Shown: positions 48,217 to 57,312 of the stretch, one piece after another
Layout: each line of letters begins with the position of its first letter
Numbering within the stretch: the stretch's first letter is position 1
Assembly (NCBI GenBank): GCA_023955635.1
Contig: JAMXHR010000009.1
Location: 372,001 to 436,000 of the forward strand
Direction: 5' to 3'
DNA: 64,000 nucleotides
Source of the DNA: Methanosarcina sp. ERenArc_MAG2
GTDB lineage: Archaea; Halobacteriota; Methanosarcinia; Methanosarcinales; Methanosarcinaceae
The notes under the pieces: generated by a model
Databases searched by the model: none
Seen by the model: only the letters and a program-made list of their open reading frames with translations
What the model was told of the DNA's origin: nothing
Translations under genes and position numbers: made by a program

Positions 48217-49103
48217 GAGCGTGTCTTAATATTCCTTTATCATCCGCTTGATTTTTTTATACGAGCCAGTCTTCTAATCATTATATGAAGCATTGCAGCA
48301 TATATTAATGCTTGACTTGATTCTGTTAATCCTTCATAATCTTTACTCAAACGTCGATATCTACCTAGCCATCCAAATGTACGCTCTACTACCCATCTGT
48401 GAGGAAGTACCTTAAAACCTTTGATGTCATCGCTGCGCTTTACGATTTCCAACATCCAACCACAAACTACTTTGACCCAATCAACCAGTTGACCGGAATA
48501 AGCAGCATCAGCCCAAATAAGCTGCAATCGAGAAAATTTCCCCTTAATTTGTTCCAGAACAAGTTTAGCTCCATCTCGATCCTGGATATTTGCTGTATGA
48601 ACTATAACTATCAACAGTAGCCCTATTGTATCCACTAGAATGTGGCGCTTTCTCCCTTTTACTTTCTTGGCAGCATCATAGCCGCGTACTCCTGGCGTTT
48701 CTGTAGTTTTAACTGACTGGCTATCTAAAATTGCAGCACTCGGTTCTGGTTTTCTTCCATATGCAATTCTCAGTTCAGTTCTCAGTGTAGCATTTATACG
48801 TTCCCAAAATCCAGTAAGTCTCCAAAGACGGAAATAGTGGTAGACAGTTTTCCACGGTGGGAATTCGTGGGGTAACATTCGCCATGCACAACCCGAACGT
48901 AGCAAATAAAAGATGGCGTTCAATATTTCTCGATAGGAATGAACGCGTTTTCTACCTCGATTCGTGCTAGGACTGGGGAGATGAGGCTTAATTATTTCCC
49001 ATTGTTTATTAGATAAATTACTATGATAAGGAGTTCTTTTATTTTGTTCTGGCATGAACGAACAATCAGTGTGTCAAGGATTATATAATTTTAAGACACG
49101 CTC
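48217..49103 (-). mobile_element. IS5-family insertion sequence in STAND copy 2, 887 bp
   Basis: Perfect 13-bp ends GAGCGTGTCTTAA (48217-48229) and complement (49091-49103). TAA duplicated outside (48214-48216, 49104-49106). Different from the IS5-type element at 2.2 kb. Insertion is at codon 169 of the host gene. Confidence 0.92.
48240..49055 (-). CDS. IS5-family transposase (ISL2/IS1031-like group)
   Basis: 271 aa, intact. LSNKQWEIIKPHLPSPSTNRGRKR starts the DUF4096 domain; RSGCAWRMLPHEFPPWKTVYHYFRLW follows. The DDE residues are in AAILDSQSVKT, LIWADAAYSGQL and HRWVVERTFGWLGRYRRL. No frameshift, so the element may still be active. Confidence 0.92.
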   Translation of the reverse strand: MPEQNKRTPYHSNLSNKQWEIIKPHLPSPSTNRGRKRVHSYREILNAIFYLLRSGCAWRMLPHEFPPWKTVYHYFRLWRLTGFWERINATLRTELRIAYGRKPEPSAAILDSQSVKTTETPGVRGYDAAKKVKGRKRHILVDTIGLLLIVIVHTANIQDRDGAKLVLEQIKGKFSRLQLIWADAAYSGQLVDWVKVVCGWMLEIVKRSDDIKGFKVLPHRWVVERTFGWLGRYRRLSKDYEGLTESSQALIYAAMLHIMIRRLARIKKSSG

Positions 49104-49611
49104 TAAGGTAGTCCGGGGCATTTTTCAGTAATTTTCCAACAGCAGGCACGAGACTAAAGTAAGGTATCTTCTCGACAACTCCATAAAAGTCATCAAAAGC
49201 ATCGTCGCCTTCAAAAAAGAGGTAGTTTTCTTTTCTCAGAGGGATTTCCGGATATGCCTTTTTCCAGTAAATGGCATGTGCAATTTCAAAAGCAGGAAAC
49301 TTTATTTTGGATTTTCTTTGTAAATCATTTTTCAGGGTTACTAAAAAAGGAGTTTTTTCTCTGTGTTTATCCAGTTGCAGGTCAATTGAAGCCCAGATAA
49401 CTTTCTTATCTGAATGTTTACAGTATTCTTCGAGATACTTCGAAAGTTCTTTTCTCAAACTCGTCTTTCCAATACCGGCAACCCCATAATAAACCAGGAC
49501 GTTGAATTCTTTTTGTCCGATATTTTTTACAGCTTCTTTAAAGGTTTGAATATAACAGTTTCTATCAACAAAAGGATATTGTTTAAAGTAATTTTTTGGG
49601 GTAGGTGCCAT

Positions 49612-50140
49612 GTAATCCCTCTGGAAAGTGGTCTCAAAATCAAAAATATTCTATTTGCCGAAGTGCTTTTAACTTCTTCTATATTACCCTGCCGAAATCT
49701 GCTCAAAAGCTTTAATCTTTTTAAGGAAAACTGCCTTTGTTTTCATTTTATGGGCCCTGTATCACTAAGCTTGGTTTGATCTTTAAAACTTCGGAGATGT
49801 GAGCCAGAACCTCAAATTGCCGGCTTCAATGGCAAATATCGAACTATTTAGAGGCGATTTGAGGCACTTTTAAAATATGCTTAATGTAATTGGGCCATGG
49901 TGACTCTAAAAACTCAACCGCGAGGCCGAGAATAAGTCTATTCTCTTGTTATGTGTTTCCCCCGTTTTATTTTCAAATTTTCAATTCATTAAAATGCGTT
50001 CTGCCCTGCCATTAAGCTAAAAAAAGATAGTCCGGGGGAGAAAAGAAAGGTTCTGGCTACTTCTTGCCCTCCGAAGGTAGGTAAGTATAAAAATTTGGGA
50101 AATAATATTATTGGTTAGGACTATTAAAAATATTTTTAGG
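49612..50140. other. Right-end spacer of the integrated element
   Basis: 529 bp without gene. The part 49668-49745 is similar to the sequence upstream of STAND copy 1 (45445-45520), including CCTGCCGAAAT and a minus-strand TATA-like TAATATAG, so it is the promoter region of copy 2 and part of the duplicated unit. The rest up to attR shows no ORF. Confidence 0.5.
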
Positions 50141-50153
50141 ATCCTCGTAGGAT
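50141..50153 (+). other. attR core of the integrated element
   Basis: ATCCTCGTAGGAT, identical to attL. It encodes DPRR, and the downstream codons continue the KAP gene. Confidence 0.85.
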
Positions 50154-51261
50154 AAAGCAGTTCATTAATCAGTTTCGTTTCCAAAGAACTCTGGGAAAAA
50201 GAACTGGTCTTTTTTCCTATAAGGAGGGCAATGCTCCTGAAAATATGTGGAACTGCAAAAAACTTGCAAAATTCGTGGCAATCAGTATGAAGTGGCCATC
50301 CCTAGTTTCCAGTTTAAGTTCGAATAATAAGCTTTTCGATCAGTTACAAGAATCTGCATTAAAACCGGAAAATGAAGATAGATTCCTAAAAAATTTGATT
50401 AAAGATGGAAATTTAAGATTTTTGTTGAGAGAGTTATTGAGATACGGCTGTATTGAAAAAGGTCATATCTCACAAAATGTGGATTATACTCTTTCAGGTC
50501 TTGATTTTAGCAAGTTGTTGCAGATTTCACCTGTGGTTGCATATCCTGAAGATAATTTTTCTGGTTCATTACCTGAAGCCATAAGAGAAATGGAATTTGC
50601 CTTGATCCCCGTGGGAGAGTTTAAGATGGGGTCTTCAGATGATGAAGTGGGTAGATATGATAGCGAAGGCCCAGTTCATAAAATAACCATTAAAAATCCT
50701 TTCAATTTGGGTAAATATCCTGTTACTCAGAAACAGTGGGTTGCTATAATGGGTAGTAATCCTTCTCGTTTCAAAGGTGATGATCGACCTGTGGAAAATG
50801 TTTCGTGGAATGATGTCCAGGAATTTCTTAAAAAATTAAATGAATTGAGAGGTAATGATAAGTACCGCCTGCCTTCTGAAGCTGAGTGGGAATATGCCTG
50901 CAGGGCTAATACAACCACCAGATTTTATTTTGGTGATGACGAATTGAAACTTGGGAAATATGCTTGGTATAGCGGTAACTCTGGTGGTGAAACTCATCAT
51001 GTTGGAAAGAAAGAGCCGAATTCTTGGAAACTTTATGACATGCATGGAAATGTTTGGGAATGGGTCCAAGACAGTTGGCGTAATAATTATAATGATGCTC
51101 CTTCTGACGGTAGTGCTTGGAGAGATGAAAATAGCTCTGACCGTGTATTGCGAGGCGGTGGCTGGAGTTATTTTGCCGATAGCTGTCGGTCAGCAAACCG
51201 TCGTAGAAGTTATTCCGGTTCCCGCGGCGATGCCCTGAGTTTCCGTCTTGTGAGAGAATGA
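50154..51261 (+). pseudogene. 3' part of the KAP-FGE fusion gene (KAP C terminus plus formylglycine-generating-enzyme domain)
   Basis: In-frame continuation of the KAP gene: IKQFINQFRFQRTLGKRTGLF...LAKFVAISMKWPSLV is the KAP C-terminal helical part. From about 50590 an FGE/SUMF1-type domain follows: FKMGSSDDEVGRYDSEGPVHKITI, GKYPVTQKQWVAIMG, RPVENVSWNDVQEFLKKLN, YRLPSEAEWEYACRA, YDMHGNVWEWVQD and VLRGGGW...SCRSANRR. The catalytic cysteine pair of true sulfatase activators is not evident, so a binding role is more likely. The open part may still be made from the ATG at 50245. Confidence 0.88.
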
Positions 51262-51270
51262 TTATCATTC
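51251..51270 (+). terminator. Hairpin at the end of the FGE domain
   Basis: GAGAATGAT and ATCATTCTC pair perfectly around the stop codon. No U-tract follows; a terminator or 3'-stability role is only possible. The spacer up to 51691 contains no gene but a GC-rich block near 51595-51690. Confidence 0.4.
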
Positions 51271-51691
51271 TCGAATTAATTACTTTATACTTAAATTTAC
51301 TAATATGGGTATAGTTAAAATATACTTAGCAAAGTTTTCAGTTTGAAATTCTCATAAGCCGCTGAAACTGACGGGGTTAATACTTTAACTTTGAAAAATA
51401 GTAAAAGTTTTTCATATAGTGGTATTTTTTGAGTTTCTTTTAGAATTTCAATAAAAGCGGTTTTTATCAGTTATCTCATGTCAACTTTCGGTTTAAGAAA
51501 AAACCGTTTGCTGCGCAAACGTGACAATACACGTTTAATGAAGTATTCCGGTTACCCTGTTTATTTTTGCCAACATACCCACAGTGGTTTTGAGTCCGCT
51601 TGAGCGAGCGAAGCGAACGAAACGGACCGCACATCGTCGAGCCGCAACTCGACCGAAAAGGGCCTCGTGCTCCCGACTCGCAACTCTGCCC

Positions 51692-52684
51692 TCACATCCA
51701 CTCGTAATGCATCAAAACTTCGGGGTTAAAACTTTGCATCAAGCTGTTTTCCGTATACCCGAAAAAGAGACAACCTTTACAGTTATGTACAATTTCTTTT
51801 CTGCGCTCTTCCGAGTTTTCCCAAACACTCTCAAACCCATCCCACATCACGTTTCCGAGAGGTTCATTCTGCGCGCGGCATGTCTCCAGAGTGCCGTCAT
51901 GCGTTACATTCATAATAATCCCGCTTGCCCTGCACCTGTAATCCATTTCCCTGTCTCTGACCATTCTGAGGTAGGTGTTGGAATTTATGATCGGATAACG
52001 CTGTTTTTTAAGCTCGATTATACGGTCAACTGTACTGCGGAATTTTTCCGTATCACGGATTCCGATCTCGTTCCAGATCTCTTCACTGATTCCGGGAAAC
52101 TCGTGGACAGGCTCGAAGGAAACTTTTACTCTCAGCTTTTTTGCAAGCAAAATAAGGGTTTCGATATCGTCCAGATTTTTTCCTGTGAGTACGCAGTTCA
52201 TCAGGATAGGATTTTTCTGTTTCTGGAGCTTTCTAACCTCAATAGCTTTCTTTAAGCCCTTCAACAAGGTTTCAAAATCCATCCGCCGGATTTCTTTATA
52301 ACTTTTTATCCCGTCTACGGAAACCGAAAGATAGTCAACATCTCCAAGCTCTTCAGCTCTTTCGTAAAGAAGCTTTCCGTTTGTGACCATGGAAGTCACC
52401 ATCCCTATTTTTTTGGCGTGAGCCATAATCTGTGGCAGGTCCTTTCTTAGAAGAGGTTCTACGGTCCAGGCATTATAAACTCCAATCCCGAATTCTCTTG
52501 CATCGTCTAATAGCTTGAAAACATCTTCTTTTGCCGGTTCTTCTCCAGTTTTCTTCCAGTATTCACAAAAAGTGCAGCGCATATTGCAACGAGCATTTAC
52601 ACCGTGAGAAAGGACAAAAGGACGCTTTCTTACTCGAATCTGCCACACAGCCTTCGAAGCCAGGATGGGGTTAAGGCGGGACAT
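51692..52684 (-). CDS. Radical SAM protein with SPASM-like C terminus
   Basis: 330 aa. The CX3CX2C motif is CNMRCTFC (about residues 33-40), which binds the [4Fe-4S] cluster that cleaves SAM. TVEPLLRKDLPQIMAHAKKIGMVTSMVTNG and SVSVDG are the following barrel strands. The C-terminal cysteines CRASGIIMNV...LETCRAQNEPLGNVW-like and CKGCLFFG suggest an auxiliary cluster as in SPASM proteins. The substrate is unknown. ATATAAAAGAG lies just before the ATG. Confidence 0.85.
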   Translation of the reverse strand: MSRLNPILASKAVWQIRVRKRPFVLSHGVNARCNMRCTFCEYWKKTGEEPAKEDVFKLLDDAREFGIGVYNAWTVEPLLRKDLPQIMAHAKKIGMVTSMVTNGKLLYERAEELGDVDYLSVSVDGIKSYKEIRRMDFETLLKGLKKAIEVRKLQKQKNPILMNCVLTGKNLDDIETLILLAKKLRVKVSFEPVHEFPGISEEIWNEIGIRDTEKFRSTVDRIIELKKQRYPIINSNTYLRMVRDREMDYRCRASGIIMNVTHDGTLETCRAQNEPLGNVMWDGFESVWENSEERRKEIVHNCKGCLFFGYTENSLMQSFNPEVLMHYEWM

Positions 52685-52967
52685 ATAGATCTCTTTTATA
52701 TTTTTTTGCAGAAGATTGCTTATTATTCATTAAGCTTTTCTATTATAACCTTTTTGCGGAAAGCTAATTTCCAACGTTCATTTCCGACTCTGTTTAGCTT
52801 ATTGATTTATGAACCGAAGTTCATAATAATTTGTTGAACCATTTAATACCTAGAGAGTGAACAGATATGATATTAAAGTAAGCTAAGTCAGAATTATCCG
52901 CCAAAAATCCTATGAAAAATTTCTCGTAATTGAATAAAAATGGAGTTAACTGCTAATTTACTCATGA

Positions 52968-53693
52968 CTAATTTTGAGTAGATCCAGCAGTTACCGGATT
53001 TAAAACGTTTCCATGATTCCTGTATGTTATTGCACTAAGTAAAAAACATATTCCTATAACCGGCATCACAAAGAGCCAATAAAATGCCTGAAAAGCGACA
53101 ACAGCATCAAAAGTCGGCCCTCCTCTTGAAAGTGCATGTGAAAGTCCACTGAGCGTGAAGAAAAGGAAAATCATCGAAAGCACACTCACTAAAGATGAAA
53201 CTGCAAGATATGCATTCATTGAGTCAGGATGTCCATCCATAGATAAGAAGACCAGTGCCGAGAACGGGGACAGTAACGCCATAAATAGCATCACGAGTGT
53301 TTCTGCGATGCCGATGTGGTCACTAAGAAGTTCTCTACCACTAAAAATAATCCAAAAATTTACGATGATCAGTATAAATAGAGAAATACATAATGGGACT
53401 GCCAGATACCATCTGGGTAGTACTTTTCTCGCTTCCACCAAAAAAAGAACGGAACCCAAAAATGAAATTATGCCCAATAACTCTGTCAAGTCCCCGAAAG
53501 AAAGTATTGTGACAGACATTGGCCAAGGTATATAACTTATTAAGACTGCGACCCAGTAAAACATAAAGATAGCAGACATCAATACCAGTGTGATTTTTAT
53601 CCTCATCAAATCATCGGACTCTGGTCCAAAATCTAGTGATTTTTGCATTTCTTGATTGAAAATCTGAATTCGTAAGAAGAATTCAGCCTCCAA
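52968..53693 (-). CDS. Six-helix membrane protein of unknown function
   Basis: 241 aa with about six hydrophobic segments (ITLVLMSAIFMFYWVAVLISYIPW, LLGIISFLGSVLFLV, YLAVPLCISLFILIIVNFWIIF, further three). No recognised motif. The first ATG is at 53693; the ATG at 53648 (MQKSLDFGPES) is also possible. The sequence AAAATCTAGTGATTTTT at the 5' end of the gene is repeated 137 bp upstream. Single gene. Confidence 0.55.
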   Translation of the reverse strand: MEAEFFLRIQIFNQEMQKSLDFGPESDDLMRIKITLVLMSAIFMFYWVAVLISYIPWPMSVTILSFGDLTELLGIISFLGSVLFLVEARKVLPRWYLAVPLCISLFILIIVNFWIIFSGRELLSDHIGIAETLVMLFMALLSPFSALVFLSMDGHPDSMNAYLAVSSLVSVLSMIFLFFTLSGLSHALSRGGPTFDAVVAFQAFYWLFVMPVIGICFLLSAITYRNHGNVLNPVTAGSTQN

Positions 53694-54371
53694 TCAAAAT
53701 TAACATTCGACATCTAAAGGCTTCAACCTAGAAGTAAAATCACAAGGATTGGAACCAATTACAAAATCTAGTGATTTTTAATTTTACGTTCATCACTGGA
53801 TTTTGGTACTGAGTCATCATCGCCATAAAATATATAAATCGGGTGAAAATTGTTCACCCTATCAGGTCATAGAATTCGCTTATTGATCCTTCGTCTCCTG
53901 CTGCATAAGTATTTGTAAGATTTACATATACTTTAAACAGTTAGCTTCGAGATTATAAATTCGTTTCTACTGATAAATTTAATTCAGCAAACAATTAAAA
54001 ATAATGAGTCAGTTTCAAAATCTCAGTTTATATCTTTTGACGAGTATACTTCAGTAATTTCTTATTTGCTTCTTTGGATATTGGATTTTGGAGAATCAGT
54101 CTTTTTTAAATTACAGAAAATAATCTAAAAAAATTTTCAATTCTTAAGACTAAAAATGAGTTTTGGTGTCGTCTCTCCAATAACCCTATTATTCCTTTTA
54201 GTCTCGCCATATTCTGTTTTTATAAGTCAAATAAAAGGGATATTATATTGTAGTGCAGAGAATCAAGTAGAAAAGATAAATATTTTTAGAAAATGAAGAA
54301 TTTTGAGAAAAGATAACGAATTCTACAGAAAATCAGATAATTCTACGTTATTAAACTACTGCTCAATTCTA
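53694..54371. other. Intergenic, no gene seen
   Basis: About 680 bp of AT-rich sequence between the membrane protein and the ribosomal operon terminator. Contains the second copy of AAAATCTAGTGATTTTT (53765-53781). No ORF or tRNA seen. Confidence 0.45.
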
Positions 54372-54402
54372 TTGAAAAAAGAATGCTCGCCGTGAGGCGA
54401 GC
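54372..54402 (-). terminator. Terminator of the ribosomal protein operon
   Basis: On the minus strand GCTCGCC-TCAC-GGCGAGC (7-bp perfect stem, 4-nt loop) is followed by ATTCTTTTTTC. It lies directly after rpl12. Confidence 0.8.
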
Positions 54403-54428
54403 TGTAGGTATTAAAGTTTTACTTGAGT

Positions 54429-54737
54429 TTATCCGAAGAGGGCGCCGAGACCGGCCATTCCGTCTTCTTCAGAGGTGTCTTCTTCCTCTTCTTCTACTTC
54501 TTCAACAGGAGCTGCTGCTGCAGGAGCTGCTGCTGCAGGAGCTGCTGCTGCAGGGGCTGCAAATGCGGCCTTTGAAATTGCTTCTTCGATGTCCACGCCG
54601 TCAAGGGCTGCTACAAGGGCCTTTGCTCTAGCTTCGTTCACTTCAACACCTGCTGCCTTGAGAACAGCAGTGATTGTTTCTTCAGTAATTGCTTTACCAG
54701 CGTTGTGCAATAAGAGAGCTGCATATATGTATTCCAT
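54429..54737 (-). CDS. rpl12: Large ribosomal subunit stalk protein P1/L12
   Basis: 102 aa. [20 protein letters not shown] is the archaeal P1/L12 start, then an Ala-rich hinge and the acidic tail ending [11 protein letters not shown] shared with P0, which recruits translation factors. Forms dimers on P0. The start is ATG 54737 (or 54740) because AAGGTGATT lies upstream; the GTG at 54746 is part of that ribosome-binding site. Last gene of the operon. Confidence 0.95.
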   Translation of the reverse strand: MEYIYAALLLHNAGKAITEETITAVLKAAGVEVNEARAKALVAALDGVDIEEAISKAAFAAPAAAAPAAAAPAAAAPVEEVEEEEEDTSEEDGMAGLGALFG

Positions 54738-54772
54738 CATAATCACCTTACTTTCAATTATTGTAAATTTGT

Positions 54773-55819
54773 TTATCCGAAGAGGGCACCGAGACCGGCC
54801 ATTCCGTCTTCTTCAGAGGTATCTTCTTCCTCTTCTGCTTCTTCTTCTTCTTTTACTTCTTCCTTTTTCTCGGACGGTGTGGCTGCTGCGCTTGCTGCTG
54901 CTGCGCTTGCTGCTGCTCCGAGAGCTTCCCTCAGGTCGTCATCAACTGCGTTTGCATCCTTATCTGCGGCTTTGGACGCAACAGATGTCATCTGGATATG
55001 GGCTTTTGCCAGCAGTGCATCCATGACTCCTGAATCAAACACAACAGCATTGACACCAAGGTTCTTTGCCTCTACCGAGGCTTTTGCCAACAGTGTGCCG
55101 ATTGTTGCGCTTGTCGGGTATGCGGTATTGACAGAGAGATTGAAAGCGTTCTGAGTTGCTCTGATAATGTCAGAGAAGTATTGGCCTTCATCAATTGCAA
55201 GGAGTTCCGGCTCGTAAATTGTCCCTTCATCATAGGCGGCCCTTAAGTCCAGTCCTATAATAAGAGGGTATATCTCCAGCTTTGAGAGCATGGTTGCGAG
55301 CTTCTGCGGGACTGCCTCACCTGCTTTACAGACAACCTTCGTTTCCTTTACTGCGACTTTCCCTGCTTCTATTGAGGCAGGAATTCCCGCGCTCTGGAAT
55401 TCTCCGAGAATTGGGCCAGGAGGAAAACTGGTCGGCCCCTTCTTAACAATAATGTCCAGAGGAGCTATTGCGCCTCCTTTTATAGGAGACGGGGTTTTTG
55501 TCTGTTCGAGTACTTTGTAAAGCTTGAATGGACTTTCATTAGTAAATACCAGAGCAGTCTGCTTGTCAAGGTATTTATTCATCTCGGGAATGCTTTCTCC
55601 GAGTTGATTTAAAGCCCGCTCTGTGAGGGTGTTCCTGGAGACTTTGAGCACCGCAACGTCTTTAAGGTCCCGGCGAATCTTCTGGATCTTGGTTGCGAGA
55701 ATGCCTTCGATCCCCACCATCCCGAAGACCTTATGGGACCGGATGAGTTCCTTTATATTTTCGATCTCATCCTTTTTCCACTGCGGGATGTGCTCGGTGT
55801 GATGCCTTTCTTCTGCCAT
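54773..55819 (-). CDS. rplP0: Large ribosomal subunit stalk base protein P0/L10
   Basis: 348 aa. [26 protein letters not shown] binds 23S r[37 protein letters not shown] is the P0-specific insertion; the C-terminal helices carry L12 dimers, and the Ala-rich linker ends with [11 protein letters not shown] as in L12. Starts directly at the rpl1 stop codon. Essential. Confidence 0.96.
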   Translation of the reverse strand: MAEERHHTEHIPQWKKDEIENIKELIRSHKVFGMVGIEGILATKIQKIRRDLKDVAVLKVSRNTLTERALNQLGESIPEMNKYLDKQTALVFTNESPFKLYKVLEQTKTPSPIKGGAIAPLDIIVKKGPTSFPPGPILGEFQSAGIPASIEAGKVAVKETKVVCKAGEAVPQKLATMLSKLEIYPLIIGLDLRAAYDEGTIYEPELLAIDEGQYFSDIIRATQNAFNLSVNTAYPTSATIGTLLAKASVEAKNLGVNAVVFDSGVMDALLAKAHIQMTSVASKAADKDANAVDDDLREALGAAASAAAASAAATPSEKKEEVKEEEEAEEEEDTSEEDGMAGLGALFG

Positions 55820-56461
55820 TTACACCACCCTCTCTGATTTTCCCATGGTTGTCGTGACATATACCGTTCTCAGGTTGTGCTTGCCCTTATCCAGGACACG
55901 CTCCAGCCTGGCTACAACAGTCTCAATGTTCTCGGCAAGGTAATCAGGATTCATATCTCTTCTGCCGACAGCCACATGGAAGGTAAGCCTATCTTTTGAC
56001 CTGAGCTTTACCGCATTCTGCTTGCTCTGGATCAGTTCGCCTACATCCTTGTTTGGTAATAGTGGAATAGGCATTTTCCCTCTGGGTCCAAGAACAATAC
56101 CAAGTTTCTTACCGATTACCGGCATGAACTGGGTTTCTGCGATAAAAAGGTCATATTCATTTGCAAGAGTCCTGGCTTTATTCTTATCAGCCGCCAGTTC
56201 TTCGAGCTCAATATCAGAAATAACATACGCAGCACCGGCAGCCTTTGCCTTCAGGCCCACATCACCTTTTGCAAAAACGCCGATCTTCAGTTCTTTTCCG
56301 AGCCCGTGCGGAAGAATTACTTCTTCATCGACTCTGTTCTTCGGTTGATTCATGTCAAGATTCTTTAAGTTAATCGCCAGGTCTACGCTTTCAGAGAACT
56401 TTCGCTCTGGCGATTCTTCAAGTACTTTCTTGACAGCTTCAAGTATATTTTTTTCTGCCAT
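55820..56461 (-). CDS. rpl1: Large ribosomal subunit protein L1
   Basis: 213 aa. FSESVDLAINLKNLDMNQPKNRVDEEVILPHGLGKELKIGVFAKGD and VLGPRGKMPIPL are diagnostic. L1 forms the mobile stalk at the E site and in archaea also represses its own operon by binding mRNA. GGGGAGGAA lies 5 nt before the ATG. A leader of about 245 nt with a conserved-looking fold separates it from rpl11. Confidence 0.96.
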   Translation of the reverse strand: MAEKNILEAVKKVLEESPERKFSESVDLAINLKNLDMNQPKNRVDEEVILPHGLGKELKIGVFAKGDVGLKAKAAGAAYVISDIELEELAADKNKARTLANEYDLFIAETQFMPVIGKKLGIVLGPRGKMPIPLLPNKDVGELIQSKQNAVKLRSKDRLTFHVAVGRRDMNPDYLAENIETVVARLERVLDKGKHNLRTVYVTTTMGKSERVV

Positions 56462-56472
56462 CGTGTTCCTCC

Positions 56473-56522
56473 CCGTAGTGTTTGAACGTTCTCGTCCAAG
56501 CAGCCTTTTCGGCTTACTACGG
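56473..56522 (-). promoter_or_regulatory. Structured leader of rpl1, candidate L1 autoregulatory site
   Basis: On the minus strand an outer stem CCGTAGT/ACTACGG (7 bp) encloses an inner stem AAGCC-GAAAA-GGCT. It ends 8 bp before the rpl1 ribosome-binding site. L1 is a known autogenous repressor in archaea and bacteria; that this is its site is inferred from position and fold. Confidence 0.45.
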
Positions 56523-56706
56523 TTGGTTTTAGGGCTTCCCGTGAATCCGGTTCTTTCACTCTTAAATAGTAAGCCTCTAATAACTCTCAGTTTTTATTTT
56601 ATTACAGTAGAACGGTATTCAAGGTTCCTGAGCTATTAGTGGTATCCAATTTAAAACTATTGGTGTATCATAAAATCCCGGATTAAATAGTAAAGGGAGG
56701 GAAGGC

Positions 56707-57192
56707 TTACCACTCTTCGCCAGCAAGCAAATCATCGAACTTGCCTTCATCGAGTGCCTTCTGGCAGTCTTTGGCCTTGACTCCCTCTACGGTCACACCC
56801 ATAGGTACACAGGTGCCCATAACTTCTTTCATTGTTGCTTTGAGATCGTAGGAAAGTACATCTTCCTTCTTCATGCGAGCGATCTTTACGACCTGTGGGA
56901 TACTGAGGTTTCCAACAACTTCGCTTCCCGCATTTCCTGATCCCTTCTGAATCCCTAGCTCCTTCATTATAAGGGACGCTGTTGGGGGAGTGCCGATTTC
57001 GATCTCGACATTCTTTTTGTCGTCAACAATTATTTTCACAGGGACCTGCATTCCATTATAGTCCCTTGTTTTTTCATTGATCTTTTCGACCACTTCTTTT
57101 ATGTTGACCCCGAGCGGACCAAGCGCTGGACCTAAAGGTGGTCCAGGATTCGCTTTTCCTCCAGGGACGAGTGCTTCAACAATACTTGTCAT
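56707..57192 (-). CDS. rpl11: Large ribosomal subunit protein L11
   Basis: 161 aa. VPGGKANPGPPLGPALGPLGVNI is the L11 N-terminal signature, GTPPTASLIMKELGIQKGSGN the rRNA-binding part. It forms the GTPase-associated centre with 23S rRNA. ORF is intact. Confidence 0.97.
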   Translation of the reverse strand: MTSIVEALVPGGKANPGPPLGPALGPLGVNIKEVVEKINEKTRDYNGMQVPVKIIVDDKKNVEIEIGTPPTASLIMKELGIQKGSGNAGSEVVGNLSIPQVVKIARMKKEDVLSYDLKATMKEVMGTCVPMGVTVEGVKAKDCQKALDEGKFDDLLAGEEW

Positions 57193-57312
57193 CTGAGTTT
57201 CACCGGTTTTAATAAATATAAACTTTGCAGATCTCTTTCAATCCACTTTGAATACTGATAATTTTATTTATAGTAAGTTGGAATTTTCGGTATTTTCCAT
57301 TTCGCTGCGGCT

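Larger units (their letters stand above)
46037..49611 (-). pseudogene. STAND-type NTPase with TPR array (copy 2), split by an IS5 element
   Basis: The 5' part (49611-49104) encodes the P-loop region: Walker A YYGVAGIGKTSLRKEL. The 3' part (48213-46037) encodes Walker B AVLFIDTYEALW, LWVICGREELRW and nine 42-aa TPRs, ending KFLGLKYLML. Removing the IS and one TAA gives an uninterrupted 894-aa frame (PDYLRKWWKRRGE across the join). The protein is shorter than copy 1 and its repeats are more uniform. Both copies share 5' and 3' flanks, so they arose by duplication of one unit. Confidence 0.88.
25512..50153. mobile_element. 24.6-kb integrated element (provirus/ICE-like) with defence cargo
   Basis: Flanked by the 13-bp direct repeats attL and attR, which interrupt the KAP-FGE gene in frame. 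It encodes a tyrosine integrase next to attL, a divergent HTH regulator with operator-like palindromes, a family A DNA polymerase module, a type I restriction operon with three extra nuclease-type genes, and two STAND-TPR genes. No capsid, portal or terminase-large gene is recognised, so it may be a virus relic, a plasmid-derived element or a satellite. Several later insertions lie inside it. Confidence 0.85.

Noticed and set aside
45445..49745. CCTGCCGAAA shared by STAND promoters and the 278-bp MITE as one element
   Set aside because: Only ten bases agree and the surroundings differ; probably chance.
51584..52255. 223-aa plus-strand frame
   Set aside because: It overlaps the radical SAM gene, whose CX3CX2C motif and homology are on the minus strand, and begins in a low-complexity Arg-rich stretch.
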